A stretch of 64,000 nucleotides of DNA, taken from the NCBI RefSeq assembly GCF_001050235.1, contig NZ_DF967972.1, positions 2,741,901 through 2,805,900 on the forward strand, in the 5' to 3' direction. A model generated the notes under the pieces. The model was not told the DNA's origin and ran no database searches. It saw only the letters and a program-made list of their open reading frames with translations. Below, piece after piece: positions 7,939-16,283 of this stretch. Made by a program: the position numbers and the translations under genes. The stretch is from Longilinea arvoryzae. Its GTDB lineage: Bacteria; Chloroflexota; Anaerolineae; Anaerolineales; Anaerolineaceae. The number at the start of each line of letters is the position of its first letter. Positions within the stretch are counted from its first letter, which is position 1.

Positions 7939-9012
7939 ATGAGCGACAGGCCTTCTGTTGTAATCGGCATGAGCGGCGGCGTCGACAGTTCGGTAGCGGC
8001 GGCGCTCCTGGTTTCACAGGGATACAAAGTGACCGGTGTGATGCTGCGCCTGTGGAGTCAACCCGGGCTCGAAGAAAGCAATCGCTGCTGCACACCGGAT
8101 TCGATGGCTCAGGCCCGGCGCGTGGCGGCCATCCTCGGCATCCCGTTTTACGCCCTGGATGTGCAGGAACGATTTTGGAATTTGGTGGTCGAATCTTTCA
8201 TCGAGCGGTATGCCGACGGCGTGACGCCGAACCCGTGCCTGGTCTGCAACCGCCAGATTCGCTGGGGGTTTATGCTCAACCAGGCGCTGGCGATGGGCGC
8301 AGATTTCCTCGCAACCGGGCATTATGCGCGCACCGAACGCGACCAAACCGGTAAAGTCCACCTGTTACGCGGGCTCGACCCGAAGAAAGATCAATCTTAT
8401 GTGTTGAGCGTTCTCGATCAGGAACAGCTCCAGCATTCGCTGTTCCCGTTGGGCGGCCTGGAAAAGACAAAGGTGCGCGAACTGGCGCATGAATTTGGAT
8501 TACCGGTCGCCGAACGCGCGGATTCTCAGGATTTGTGTTTCCTGGCGGGCGGCGATTATCGCGAATTCCTCTCAAAATACGCGCCCACGGCTTCGAAACC
8601 GGGTGAGATCGTTACCCGTTCGGGGAACGTGCTTGGCCAACACCAGGGATTGGCGAATTACACCATCGGGCAGCGCAAGGGATTGGGCATTGCCGCACCT
8701 GAACCCCTGTTCGTCCTTGAAAAAGATCTGATTCGGAACGCTTTGATTGTGGGGTATCAGAGTGACCTGGGGCAGTCCACTTTGCGAACCGGACCAGTGA
8801 ATTGGATCTCAGTTGATCCACCGACGAATGATTTACGAGTTCAGGTCAAAATTCGCTATCGCGCAGACTTCGCCTGGGGTATATTACATGCAAGCGATGA
8901 CGGCTGTGCAACGGTGGATTTCGAGAGCCCACTGCGCGACATTACCGCCGGACAACAGGCCGTGTTCTACGATGGAGATGATGTTCTCGGTGGAGGAATC
9001 ATTCGATCCTGA
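7939..9012 (+). CDS. mnmA: tRNA-specific 2-thiouridylase MnmA
   Basis: MnmA activates U34 of Lys, Glu and Gln tRNAs with ATP and inserts sulfur to give 2-thiouridine. The start at 7939 gives MSDRPSVVIGMSGGVDSS; a longer open frame upstream lies inside the desulfurase gene and is rejected. The 357-aa protein has the PP-loop SGGVDSS (residues 12-18), the catalytic cysteine pair positions C100 (in TPNPCLVCN) and C200 (in SQDLCF), and the C-terminal beta-barrel. Being directly behind a cysteine desulfurase is the expected arrangement for a minimal thiolation pathway. Confidence 0.96.
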   Translation: MSDRPSVVIGMSGGVDSSVAAALLVSQGYKVTGVMLRLWSQPGLEESNRCCTPDSMAQARRVAAILGIPFYALDVQERFWNLVVESFIERYADGVTPNPCLVCNRQIRWGFMLNQALAMGADFLATGHYARTERDQTGKVHLLRGLDPKKDQSYVLSVLDQEQLQHSLFPLGGLEKTKVRELAHEFGLPVAERADSQDLCFLAGGDYREFLSKYAPTASKPGEIVTRSGNVLGQHQGLANYTIGQRKGLGIAAPEPLFVLEKDLIRNALIVGYQSDLGQSTLRTGPVNWISVDPPTNDLRVQVKIRYRADFAWGILHASDDGCATVDFESPLRDITAGQQAVFYDGDDVLGGGIIRS

Positions 9013-9021
9013 GGAGGGGAT

Positions 9022-9291
9022 ATGACGCCGCAAGCATTCTTATTCGGAGTGTTGGTTTCGACATTGATCGGCGCGCTTTTTCACCTCTGGCGCGGGGGCA
9101 GCCTGAAACGGTTGATCCTTTACGTGGCATTGAGCTGGTTGGGTTTCTGGGCAGGACATCTGCTGGCATCCCAGTTGAACTGGAATTTTGCTGCGGTTGG
9201 CCCCTTGAACCTTGGCATGGCAATCTTGACGGCCGTGATCGTTTTGGCGGTTGGCTATTGGTTGAGTCTGGTCAAAATCGAAAAGCAATAG
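9022..9291 (+). CDS. Small three-helix membrane protein, unknown function
   Basis: The 89-aa protein has a GAGGGG ribosome site just before its ATG and follows mnmA by 9 bases. Hydrophobic segments at about residues 5-20, 31-48 and 62-81 suggest three membrane helices, with a short basic tail. The sequence is rich in Leu, Gly and Trp and contains no motif I recognise. The next gene, an S9 peptidase, starts 14 bases later. It is likely a real gene because codon use and spacing match its neighbours. Confidence 0.75.
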   Translation: MTPQAFLFGVLVSTLIGALFHLWRGGSLKRLILYVALSWLGFWAGHLLASQLNWNFAAVGPLNLGMAILTAVIVLAVGYWLSLVKIEKQ

Positions 9292-9305
9292 CAAAAGGAG
9301 TTCGC

Positions 9306-11207
9306 ATGTACCGGATTGAATCGCTGCTATCGGCGCGCCTTTTTATCTCTCCCAAGCTGGTTGGGAACCGAATCTTCTTCATCTCCAATCTGTCCGGCCA
9401 CCTGAGCCTGTATGCGATGGATCATGGCGGAAGCGTTCCTGAACCTCTGCTTCCTCCTCAAATTGCTCTGCAGAATCCCCATTTGATCGGCGGAGAGCCC
9501 TATTTTGTTTTCCCGGATTCGGGCAAAATCCTGGTCATGATCGACCGCGACGGTGATGAGAATTACCAGCCCATGATCATCCCACTGGATGGCGGTTTCC
9601 CGGAGCCGGCCTTCGAAGGTTTTTTCGAAGGGACCCGGGTTCACCTGGGAGAATGCGATGCCGAAAACAAGATCGTTTACCTGATCGCCGAATCTCGCGC
9701 GTCCGAAGCGATCACAACTTATCAGGGCAACCTGTCGACGGGTGAGCTCGTCAAACTGGCTGAAACGCCGTGGGGCACTTACCCGAACGGACACACCGCC
9801 GATCACCGCCGCGTATTGCTGATGGAAGGCTATACTTTTGGCGATTCGGTGTTGTTCCTGTGGGAACGGGGCAAGACCAACCGGGTCTTGATGGGTAAAC
9901 CGATTCTCGATCGCGCCGAGGGCGAACAGGTTCCCCTGTACGGTTTCTCGAGCATGAATTTCACGTCGGATGAAAAATCCGCCCTGTGCCTGACCTCATT
10001 CTTCAAAGACACTTATTCACCTGCCGAGCTTGACCTGAATGCAACCCAGGATCTCCATCCGGTGGAAGTCAACGGATTGAAGCACAGCGGCGTCGGCGAG
10101 ATGACCGGAATCTATGGCCTGGAAGGCGCGCGTTTTGCCCTGGATTACAACATCGATGGCGTATCCTGGCTGTACGAAGCCGAATACGATGCCGAACGTA
10201 AAGAATTCGATGTGAAGCATGTGCTGGTGGGCGAGGGCACACTGGCGAATGGCATGCTCGAATCCTTTTATTACGACAAGCCTGGCGACCGGTTTATTCT
10301 TTCATTCTCCTCGGCCACCTCTCCTACGCAGATCTATTCCATCGAAGGCCAGGAGCGCAACCTGATAATTCGCCATACCCGTGAAAAAGTCCTCGGCATC
10401 CCACAGGACCTCCTTTCGGACGGCGAAGACGCTTCGTATACCTCTTACGACGGCACGCGAATTTCTGCGCGTCTGTACCTGCCGGCCAAGGAATTGGGCT
10501 TCACGGGCTCGCGGCCGCTGGTGTATTACGTCCATGGGGGGCCGCAAGGCCAGGAACGCCCCGATTTTGCCTGGTTCTCGATGCCGTTGATCCAGTACCT
10601 CACCCTGAATGGCTTTGCTGTTTTTGTTCCGAACGTGCGCGGCAGCACGGGATACGGGATGCGTTACACGAAACAGGTCGATCATGACTGGGGCGGGTAT
10701 GACCGGCTGGATCACGTCGAAGCCATGAAGATCCTTGAAAAGGATAAACGTGTGGATGTCCACCGCGCGGGTGTGGTCGGGCGTTCTTACGGCGGCTACA
10801 TGACTTTGACGCTGGCAGCGCGCCATCCCGAATTGTGGAAGGGCGCCGTGGATATGTTCGGCCCGTTCGACCTGATCACTTTCTCGGAACGCATCCCGGA
10901 GACCTGGAAACCGTATTTCCGCATTGCTTTGGGCGACCCGGTCACGGATGCCGATTTCCTGAAGGAACGTTCCCCCAGGACGCACATCGAACAGATCACC
11001 TGCCCGCTTTTGGTTATTCAGGGGAAGAACGACCCGCGGGTGGTCGAGCGCGAATCGCACGATCTGGTCGAATATCTACGCTCGATCGGCAAGCAGGTCG
11101 ACTATCTGATGTTCGAGAACGAAGGCCACGACGTTTTGAAATATGAAAACCGCGTGCGCTGCTACACTGAAATCACTGAATTTTTCAAGAAGACTTTGCA
11201 ACCCTAA
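9306..11207 (+). CDS. S9 family prolyl-oligopeptidase-type serine peptidase
   Basis: The 633-aa protein has an N-terminal beta-propeller of about 370 residues (repeated strands with DGGFPEPAF- and GDSVLFLW-like blades) and a C-terminal alpha/beta-hydrolase domain. The catalytic serine is in GRSYGG (about residue 498), with the acid in GKNDPRVV and the histidine in NEGHDVLKYEN, the order typical of acylaminoacyl-peptidases and oligopeptidases. There is no signal peptide, so it is probably cytoplasmic and cleaves short peptides. The start at 9306 is preceded by AAAGGAG; a longer frame from 9258 overlaps the previous gene and is rejected. It may be co-transcribed with mnmA and trmI. Confidence 0.9.
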   Translation: MYRIESLLSARLFISPKLVGNRIFFISNLSGHLSLYAMDHGGSVPEPLLPPQIALQNPHLIGGEPYFVFPDSGKILVMIDRDGDENYQPMIIPLDGGFPEPAFEGFFEGTRVHLGECDAENKIVYLIAESRASEAITTYQGNLSTGELVKLAETPWGTYPNGHTADHRRVLLMEGYTFGDSVLFLWERGKTNRVLMGKPILDRAEGEQVPLYGFSSMNFTSDEKSALCLTSFFKDTYSPAELDLNATQDLHPVEVNGLKHSGVGEMTGIYGLEGARFALDYNIDGVSWLYEAEYDAERKEFDVKHVLVGEGTLANGMLESFYYDKPGDRFILSFSSATSPTQIYSIEGQERNLIIRHTREKVLGIPQDLLSDGEDASYTSYDGTRISARLYLPAKELGFTGSRPLVYYVHGGPQGQERPDFAWFSMPLIQYLTLNGFAVFVPNVRGSTGYGMRYTKQVDHDWGGYDRLDHVEAMKILEKDKRVDVHRAGVVGRSYGGYMTLTLAARHPELWKGAVDMFGPFDLITFSERIPETWKPYFRIALGDPVTDADFLKERSPRTHIEQITCPLLVIQGKNDPRVVERESHDLVEYLRSIGKQVDYLMFENEGHDVLKYENRVRCYTEITEFFKKTLQP

Positions 11208-11218
11208 CGGAGCCTCGA

Positions 11219-12115
11219 TTGACCTGGACCTTACACGGCACGAACGCCCAGGAGGGCGATCTGGTACAACTGGTGGGCTTGAGACATAAGAGCTTTTTAT
11301 TGAGTCTCAAAGCTGGCGCTGTCTTTCAAACCCACCGCGGCGTGATCAAACATGATGATCTGATCGGCAAACCCTGGGGAAGCCAGATCTTCAGCCACAA
11401 CGGCAGCCCCTTCTTCCTCCTGCAGCCGGCGCTGGGGGATGTCATCCGCGAACTGCCGCGCAGCTCCCAAATCCTTTACCCCAAGGATATCGGTTATATC
11501 CTGGTGACCATGGGAATTGGTCCCGGCCAGCACGTAATGGAAGCTGGCACCGGTTCGGGTTCGATGACCACCGCGTTTTCGTTCGCGGTTGGCAAGGAAG
11601 GGCATGTCACGTCCTATGAGATCCGGCCGGACATGCAGACGCGGGCCAGACGCAACCTGGAACAGCTCGGCCTGGACGATCGCGTGACCCTCAAACTGCG
11701 CGATATCCGCGAAGGTTTCGATGAAACCGGCATGGATGCATTCTTTCTGGACGTGCAGTATCCGCATGAATATATCCCGCAGGTGCGGGCTGCTCTGAAA
11801 CCGGGCGGTTTTTTTGGTTCGATCGTTCCGACCACGAATCAGGTGATTCGCCTGCTGACAGAGCTGCGGCTGAACCGGTTTGCATTTATCGATGTCGTGG
11901 AGACCATTTTGCGTTTCTATAAGCCGGAGCCGCTGCATTTCCGGCCCGTGGATCGCATGGTGGCGCACACGGGCTACCTGGTCTTCGGGCGGCCGATCAT
12001 TGAGGATGAGACCCAAACATCGCCCGATTTGCTGCGCGAAATTGGGCTGTTGGGCCTGGAAGAACGCGACGAGAATTCGGACGATTCGGAAGCCAGCCCG
12101 GATCTGGAGGAGTAA
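11219..12115 (+). CDS. trmI: tRNA (adenine-58-N1)-methyltransferase
   Basis: TrmI methylates A58 in the T-loop of tRNAs, which stabilises them. The 298-aa protein starts with TTG; its N-terminal beta domain (residues 1-75) is followed by a Rossmann methyltransferase fold with the SAM-binding motif EAGTGSGSM, the acidic strand YEIRPDMQ, and the FLDVQYPHEY catalytic region. The C-terminal 25 residues are acidic and variable. It sits 11 bases after the S9 peptidase and 14 bases before the Nudix gene. Homotetramer formation is known for the family. Assignment is strong. Confidence 0.92.
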   Translation: MTWTLHGTNAQEGDLVQLVGLRHKSFLLSLKAGAVFQTHRGVIKHDDLIGKPWGSQIFSHNGSPFFLLQPALGDVIRELPRSSQILYPKDIGYILVTMGIGPGQHVMEAGTGSGSMTTAFSFAVGKEGHVTSYEIRPDMQTRARRNLEQLGLDDRVTLKLRDIREGFDETGMDAFFLDVQYPHEYIPQVRAALKPGGFFGSIVPTTNQVIRLLTELRLNRFAFIDVVETILRFYKPEPLHFRPVDRMVAHTGYLVFGRPIIEDETQTSPDLLREIGLLGLEERDENSDDSEASPDLEE

Positions 12116-12129
12116 TTCAGCCTACGAAT

Positions 12130-12729
12130 ATGGATTCTGACGGAGCAATTTTTCTCGATCCATATTTTGACTCCAGAGTGCAGATGCGTCTGGCGGGCAT
12201 GTCCAGCGTTCATTCTGCCCGCCCGCGAGGCCCGGACCGTCAGGCGGCGGTATTGGTCCCGCTGCTGCGCGAGGGGGGCGAATGGCATTTGTTGTTCATC
12301 CGGCGGTCCGTGGAAGTGCAGGATCATAAAGGCCAGGTGGCCTTTCCGGGTGGGGCGATCGAGACCGAGGATGCGGATGCAATCGCTGCTGCTCTGCGTG
12401 AAACCCGCGAAGAAATCGGCCTGCCGGAATCCTCCATTCGTGTGCTCGGACAGATGGCTGCCAGAACGACGGTTACACATTATTTTGTCACGCCGGTCGT
12501 GGGCGTCATCCCGTGGCCATTCGCCGTTCGAATGCAGGTCAGCGAAGTCAGCCGGGTATTCACCATTCCGTTGCGCTGGCTGGCAAAGCCTGAAAATCAT
12601 ACCCGCCGGGACTTTGTGCGCCCGGGCGGTATTCGGGGGATGGTGGATTTTTTCGAAGATTATGATGGTGAACTCCTGTGGGGGATCACCGCCGCAATGA
12701 CGCTCGAATTTCTGGAAATCGTTCGATAA
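12130..12729 (+). CDS. Nudix hydrolase, CoA pyrophosphatase type
   Basis: The 199-aa protein carries a Nudix box GGAIETED...ALRETREEIGL (about residues 75-98) preceded by LLFIRRSVEVQDHKGQVAFPGG, the UPF0035 signature that marks NUDT7/NUDT8-type coenzyme A pyrophosphatases. These cleave CoA and oxidised CoA into phosphopantetheine and 3',5'-ADP, recycling damaged cofactor. Domain length and the Gly-Gly-rich N-flank agree. The gene ends in a strong bidirectional hairpin shared with rplY. CoA specificity is inferred from the signature. Confidence 0.87.
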   Translation: MDSDGAIFLDPYFDSRVQMRLAGMSSVHSARPRGPDRQAAVLVPLLREGGEWHLLFIRRSVEVQDHKGQVAFPGGAIETEDADAIAAALRETREEIGLPESSIRVLGQMAARTTVTHYFVTPVVGVIPWPFAVRMQVSEVSRVFTIPLRWLAKPENHTRRDFVRPGGIRGMVDFFEDYDGELLWGITAAMTLEFLEIVR

Positions 12730-12731
12730 TA

Positions 12732-12765
12732 AAAACAGGAGCAGGTGATTGCCTGCTCCTGTTTT
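12732..12765. terminator. Bidirectional terminator between Nudix gene and rplY
   Basis: A perfect 14-bp stem AAAACAGGAGCAGG (12732-12745) / CCTGCTCCTGTTTT (12752-12765) with a 6-base loop. A-tract on the left and T-tract on the right make it work in both directions for the convergent genes. Confidence 0.92.
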
Positions 12766-12784
12766 ATGTCGCGCTGGGTAATCT

Positions 12785-13438
12785 TTACGCAGCAGCTTCT
12801 TCGCCTTCTTCTTCCTTCTTGCCGCGTTCGATAACTTCAGGTTCGGCAGCGGCGGCTTCGACAGCTTCTTCGACGACTGCTTCTTCCTTGGTCGCGGTAG
12901 CCACAGCCACGATTTCATCGCCGGGGGTCAGGATTTCGACCTTGTCAGGAGCGACGACATCGCGAACGTAAATTGCGTCACCGATGGAGGCCAGGCTGGA
13001 GACATCGATCACGAACTGTTCGGGTAAATCCTGCGGGAAGCATTCGACTTCCAGCACATTCAGGTTGTGCACAATGTTGGCATTGAAGTCCTTGATCGCC
13101 GGGGCCAGGCCGGTGAGTTCGGTGCCGACGGCGGCGCGAATCTTTTCGGTCAGTGAAACGGCCAAAAAGTCGATGTGGATCAAGGCATTCTTGACGTAAT
13201 CGCGTTGCTTTTCACGAACCAGCGTCGGATATTCTTTACCTTCGACATCGATCGTGACCAGACTGGAACCCGTGATCGTGGACAGGATGTGGGTCGCTTC
13301 GCGGGAATCCATGAGAATGGAGATGGGTTCCACGTGGTGACCGTAGATCACACCCGGTAGTTTACCTTCGCGGCGCAGAACACCGACTTTTTTCCCCGTC
13401 ACGGTGCGGCGGGTTGCAGAAATGACTACTTTTTGCAT
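12785..13438 (-). CDS. rplY: 50S ribosomal protein L25 (Ctc form)
   Basis: L25 binds 5S rRNA in the large subunit. This 217-aa protein is the long TL5/Ctc form: an N-terminal 5S-binding domain (about residues 1-92, with RREGKLPGVIYG) followed by a beta-rich C-terminal domain (ending around 185) and a low-complexity tail of Glu, Ala and Lys. The Ctc form is often a general-stress protein in Firmicutes; whether that holds here cannot be seen. It has its own promoter overlapping the end of sdhD, so it is separate from that operon. Confidence 0.95.
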   Translation of the reverse strand: MQKVVISATRRTVTGKKVGVLRREGKLPGVIYGHHVEPISILMDSREATHILSTITGSSLVTIDVEGKEYPTLVREKQRDYVKNALIHIDFLAVSLTEKIRAAVGTELTGLAPAIKDFNANIVHNLNVLEVECFPQDLPEQFVIDVSSLASIGDAIYVRDVVAPDKVEILTPGDEIVAVATATKEEAVVEEAVEAAAAEPEVIERGKKEEEGEEAAA

Positions 13439-13529
13439 TTTTATTTTTCCTTCGAGCGCCTCTCACCCGTTGGGGTTACCCTCGCTCTGTAGAATATGTT
13501 CCTGTTTCCAGGAATGAACACGAACCGTA

Positions 13530-13558
13530 ATTTTAAGCGTCTTTTCGACCTGCGTCAA
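13530..13558 (-). promoter_or_regulatory. rplY promoter
   Basis: On the minus strand, TTGACG (13553-13558) and TAAAAT (13530-13535) are 17 bases apart. The -35 overlaps the sdhD stop codon. The transcript would have a leader of about 85 bases containing a small hairpin (TTCCTG/CAGGAA at 13499-13514), which may be a regulatory or processing element. Confidence 0.75.
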
Positions 13559-13923
13559 GCACCTTTTGCGGCGATGAAGAGTACCAACCAGGTCCCATAG
13601 GCAATTGCCGCGACGCCGATGATCAACAAGAGGACATTGATCCAGCGCAGCACCTGCCAGGACGGGTTCAAGTCGAGCAGGATGCTGCGGATCCCCAGCA
13701 AAGCATGTGCAACGACGAACACCAGAAAAACAATCTCCATGGCGGGAATGATTGGATTCTGGTAATAGGCCAGCACATCAGTGTAATTCAGCAAACCGTT
13801 GGGCGCGAGTAGGTGATTGACCCAGAAGTGTATTCCCAAAACGAGGATGATCACCAGTCCCGCGACGATCTTCAGCAGCCAGAGCCAGGCGCCTTCCTGC
13901 GATTTTCCGTTGGATGAAATCAT
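13555..13923 (-). CDS. sdhD: Succinate-dehydrogenase-type membrane anchor subunit D
   Basis: This 122-aa protein has three hydrophobic helices (about residues 18-37, 57-80, 92-117). The second carries FVVAHALLGIRSILLD, matching the HxxxGxxxxxxxD signature of SdhD where the histidine ligates haem b and the Asp helps form the quinone site. It is preceded by AGGAGG and follows sdhC by 12 bases. It forms the last gene of the glpK-glpA-sdhBCD operon; no sdhA is present. Its job is probably to anchor the iron-sulfur subunit and pass electrons to quinone. Confidence 0.85.
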   Translation of the reverse strand: MISSNGKSQEGAWLWLLKIVAGLVIILVLGIHFWVNHLLAPNGLLNYTDVLAYYQNPIIPAMEIVFLVFVVAHALLGIRSILLDLNPSWQVLRWINVLLLIIGVAAIAYGTWLVLFIAAKGA

Positions 13924-13935
13924 GACTTGGGCCTC

Positions 13936-14328
13936 CTAATGGCCACCAAAGACCATGCTCCGGGCAAAGACGGCGATGCCGGCGACAGCGACGAGCATGA
14001 GTCCCAGGAATAATTGTTTCTGGTAACGGACGCCGACGCCAAAACTGTTCAGCGCGATGCGAATTCCGTTCAGGCCGTGAATGAGGCCGGCGGCGATGAC
14101 GAGCATTTCGCCAAAGATGAAGACCGGATTCTTGGCGAAGGCAATGAAACTATCATACGCTTCGGGACCACGCGCCAGATTGCCCAGGACGATCAGGTGC
14201 ATGAACAGGTAAAGCGTCAGCCCCAGGGCGGTGATGCGATTGAGAATAAACGCCCAGGTTCCCACCTTGCGGCTGCGCGGATCGAACCAGCGAATAAGAT
14301 TTTCTGAATTGGATTCGTTTTTCATCAT
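13936..14328 (-). CDS. sdhC: Succinate-dehydrogenase-type cytochrome b subunit C
   Basis: The 130-aa protein starts at 14328 (MMKNES; GAGG lies 4-9 bases upstream), not at an upstream codon inside sdhB. It contains three helices. The first shows ILNRITALGLTLYLFMHLIVLG, with the arginine-threonine form of the SdhC entry motif and a histidine at about residue 44; the second shows GLIHGLNGIRI, the expected SdhC haem-ligand histidine. With sdhD this offers histidines for one or two b haems. It lies between sdhB and sdhD in one operon. Confidence 0.85.
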   Translation of the reverse strand: MMKNESNSENLIRWFDPRSRKVGTWAFILNRITALGLTLYLFMHLIVLGNLARGPEAYDSFIAFAKNPVFIFGEMLVIAAGLIHGLNGIRIALNSFGVGVRYQKQLFLGLMLVAVAGIAVFARSMVFGGH

Positions 14329-14336
14329 GAGAATCC

Positions 14337-15068
14337 TCAACGCGTAAAGAATTTCTGGATCCGGTAGCGCAGGACGTTCTTGCGCATATCCATGATTCGC
14401 CAGCCGGGATCGACGTTGGATGGACAGACAGCCGTGCATTCATAAGCGCTGTGGCAGCGCCAGACGCCATCCTGGCTGTCGACCAAAGACAGCAGTCCCG
14501 GATCGGCGGTCTGAAGGTAAGCATGCTGCGCGGCCGCCAGGACGCCGGGTCCCAGATATTCCGGTGTCGTCAGCGCGATCGGGCAGGCGCTGATACACAT
14601 GCCGCATTCCAGGCAATCCACCAGCCGTTCGAAGCTTCCGTCTGGACGGACCTGCTGCTTTTTTTCGAAGGGCAGGCAGGCATCCTCGAGCGGCGCCACC
14701 TGGGAGAAATTCGTTTCGTCCAGTCGCAGGTAGAAGTCGCTCATATCGACCACCAGATCGCTGAGGACAGGGAAGTTCCGCAGCGGTTCGATGCGCACTT
14801 TCCCGCCATCGCGAGTCACCTCGCGCAACAGGGTGATGCAGGTGAGCTTTTCCACACCGTTGACGCGCATGCCGCACGCGCCGCAGGTCGAATGATGGCA
14901 GGCATGCCGGAAGGTCAGACTGCGGTCGTTGAACGCCCAGATGCGCTCGATGACGTCCAGAACATATTCGTCTGGATTCACATCCATGGGGAAATCGTCA
15001 TAATGAACCGGCTGACCAGACTTTTGCCGGAATACTTCAAACGTGACGCGCCATTGAGTATCGCTCAC
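14337..15068 (-). CDS. sdhB: Succinate-dehydrogenase-type iron-sulfur subunit B
   Basis: SdhB wires electrons from a flavoprotein to the quinone through three Fe-S clusters. All ligands are present in this 243-aa protein: C57, C62, C65, C77 for [2Fe-2S]; C152, C155, C158 and C215 for [4Fe-4S]; C162, C205 and C211 for [3Fe-4S], matching the E. coli SdhB pattern. It begins with GTG whose bases overlap the glpA stop (GTGA), so its translation is coupled to that of glpA. The normal partner SdhA is absent; the flavoprotein beside it is a glycerol-3-phosphate dehydrogenase. That suggests an alternative partner. Confidence 0.93.
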   Translation of the reverse strand: MSDTQWRVTFEVFRQKSGQPVHYDDFPMDVNPDEYVLDVIERIWAFNDRSLTFRHACHHSTCGACGMRVNGVEKLTCITLLREVTRDGGKVRIEPLRNFPVLSDLVVDMSDFYLRLDETNFSQVAPLEDACLPFEKKQQVRPDGSFERLVDCLECGMCISACPIALTTPEYLGPGVLAAAQHAYLQTADPGLLSLVDSQDGVWRCHSAYECTAVCPSNVDPGWRIMDMRKNVLRYRIQKFFTR

Positions 15069-16258
15069 GATTCACTCCTGGATCCTTGATAATACTGCCG
15101 GTAAGAGACCAACTCGAGGTCACGGGTCTGGCACTTCGCTGAAATGCCCAATTTCTCGCACACCAGATCGGCCGTTTTTTCAGCCATCAGGCGGCAGGTG
15201 GTCGCCTTGCCGCCGGTAATGGTGATCAGGCCGGGCGCGCCTTGATCGGCGTGATCGATGCACTCGAAGGTGCGCGACAGGCTGCGTGCGTCGCCCTGCG
15301 CGGCAATCAACGGACGGGCCGACATCCAGGCGCCGCGCATGCGCGCCTGAGCCACGGCTGGAACCAGTTCCGCCGCACGTTTGTGCATCAATTCGATTTG
15401 TTCCTCATAGACGGGGATGTAATTGACATCCCCGTGTTCGAAAGAGGTCGTACCGATCAGCACCATGCGGCGCTGCGGAACGAGAATATCACCGTCGTCC
15501 GGAATGCACAGGCGGTTGATGACGCGCTGCACCAATCGCTGGTTATAGGCCACCATGACACCCGGCGTGGGGCGGACCGGCACATCGACCTGCGCCATGG
15601 CTGTGATATCTCCCGCCCAGGCGCCGGTTGCGTTGATGATAATATCTGCCTGAACCGGGTAGGCCCGATCTTCATGGCGGTTCAAGAATTCCAATCCGGT
15701 GACCTGGCCATCCTCCCGGCGGACCAGATGAGTGATCTCACAATATGGGTGAAAAACCGCGCCGTATCGGCGGGCTGTTGCCGCGAACGCCAACGCCAGG
15801 CGCAGTGGATCGAAAGAACCATCCGGTACGGTGAAGGCTTTCAACAGCGTCGGGTTGAGATTGGGTTCCAGTTTGAGCGCCTGAACGGATGTCAGTTCTT
15901 CGACTTCGATGCCGCAGTCCGCGGCGCCGAGGGCAAACCGGTCGCCGTAGGCAACGTCCGAATCGGTCAGGGCGATGAACAGGCCGCCGTTGAATTCGAT
16001 GCACTGTTTTGCGATCCTGCGTAGGATGCGGTTTTCCTGGATGCACTCCCGGCCGGCTTCCACATCTTCGACGCAATAACGCCCGCCGCTGTGCAGCAAG
16101 CCGTGCGTGCGTCCGGATGTTCCGGAAGCGATATCGCCGCGTTCATACACATCGACTGCACAACCGCGCATTTGAAGATCAAGCGCGAGCGCGCAGCCGG
16201 TGAAGCCGCCGCCGATGATCGCGGCTCTGGGTTTTGAATTCATGGATTGATTGGGCAC
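15065..16258 (-). CDS. glpA: FAD-dependent glycerol-3-phosphate dehydrogenase, short GlpA type
   Basis: The enzyme oxidises glycerol 3-phosphate to dihydroxyacetone phosphate. The 397-aa protein opens with an FAD-binding GGGFTG loop (residues 16-21) and the strongly GlpA-like segment SGTSGRTHGLLHSGGRYC. It closes with the TITGGKATTCRLMAEK FAD-binding block. It is about 145 residues shorter than E. coli GlpA and lacks the C-terminal BFD-like [2Fe-2S] domain. No GlpB or GlpC is nearby; instead sdhB overlaps its stop by 4 bases. I start it at the GTG at 16258 (AGGAA upstream); an ATG five codons later is possible. Upstream glpK supplies its substrate. Confidence 0.92.
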   Translation of the reverse strand: MPNQSMNSKPRAAIIGGGFTGCALALDLQMRGCAVDVYERGDIASGTSGRTHGLLHSGGRYCVEDVEAGRECIQENRILRRIAKQCIEFNGGLFIALTDSDVAYGDRFALGAADCGIEVEELTSVQALKLEPNLNPTLLKAFTVPDGSFDPLRLALAFAATARRYGAVFHPYCEITHLVRREDGQVTGLEFLNRHEDRAYPVQADIIINATGAWAGDITAMAQVDVPVRPTPGVMVAYNQRLVQRVINRLCIPDDGDILVPQRRMVLIGTTSFEHGDVNYIPVYEEQIELMHKRAAELVPAVAQARMRGAWMSARPLIAAQGDARSLSRTFECIDHADQGAPGLITITGGKATTCRLMAEKTADLVCEKLGISAKCQTRDLELVSYRQYYQGSRSES

Positions 16259-16283
16259 AGGCTTATTTCCTAAAAAGATAAGG

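Noticed and set aside
15065..16258. Considered whether the flavoprotein beside sdhB is a short SdhA
   Set aside because: It has GlpA motifs (SGTSGRTHGLLHSGGRYC and GGKATTCRL) and none of the SdhA/FrdA capping-domain or active-site Arg/His motifs; SdhA is also about 180 residues longer.
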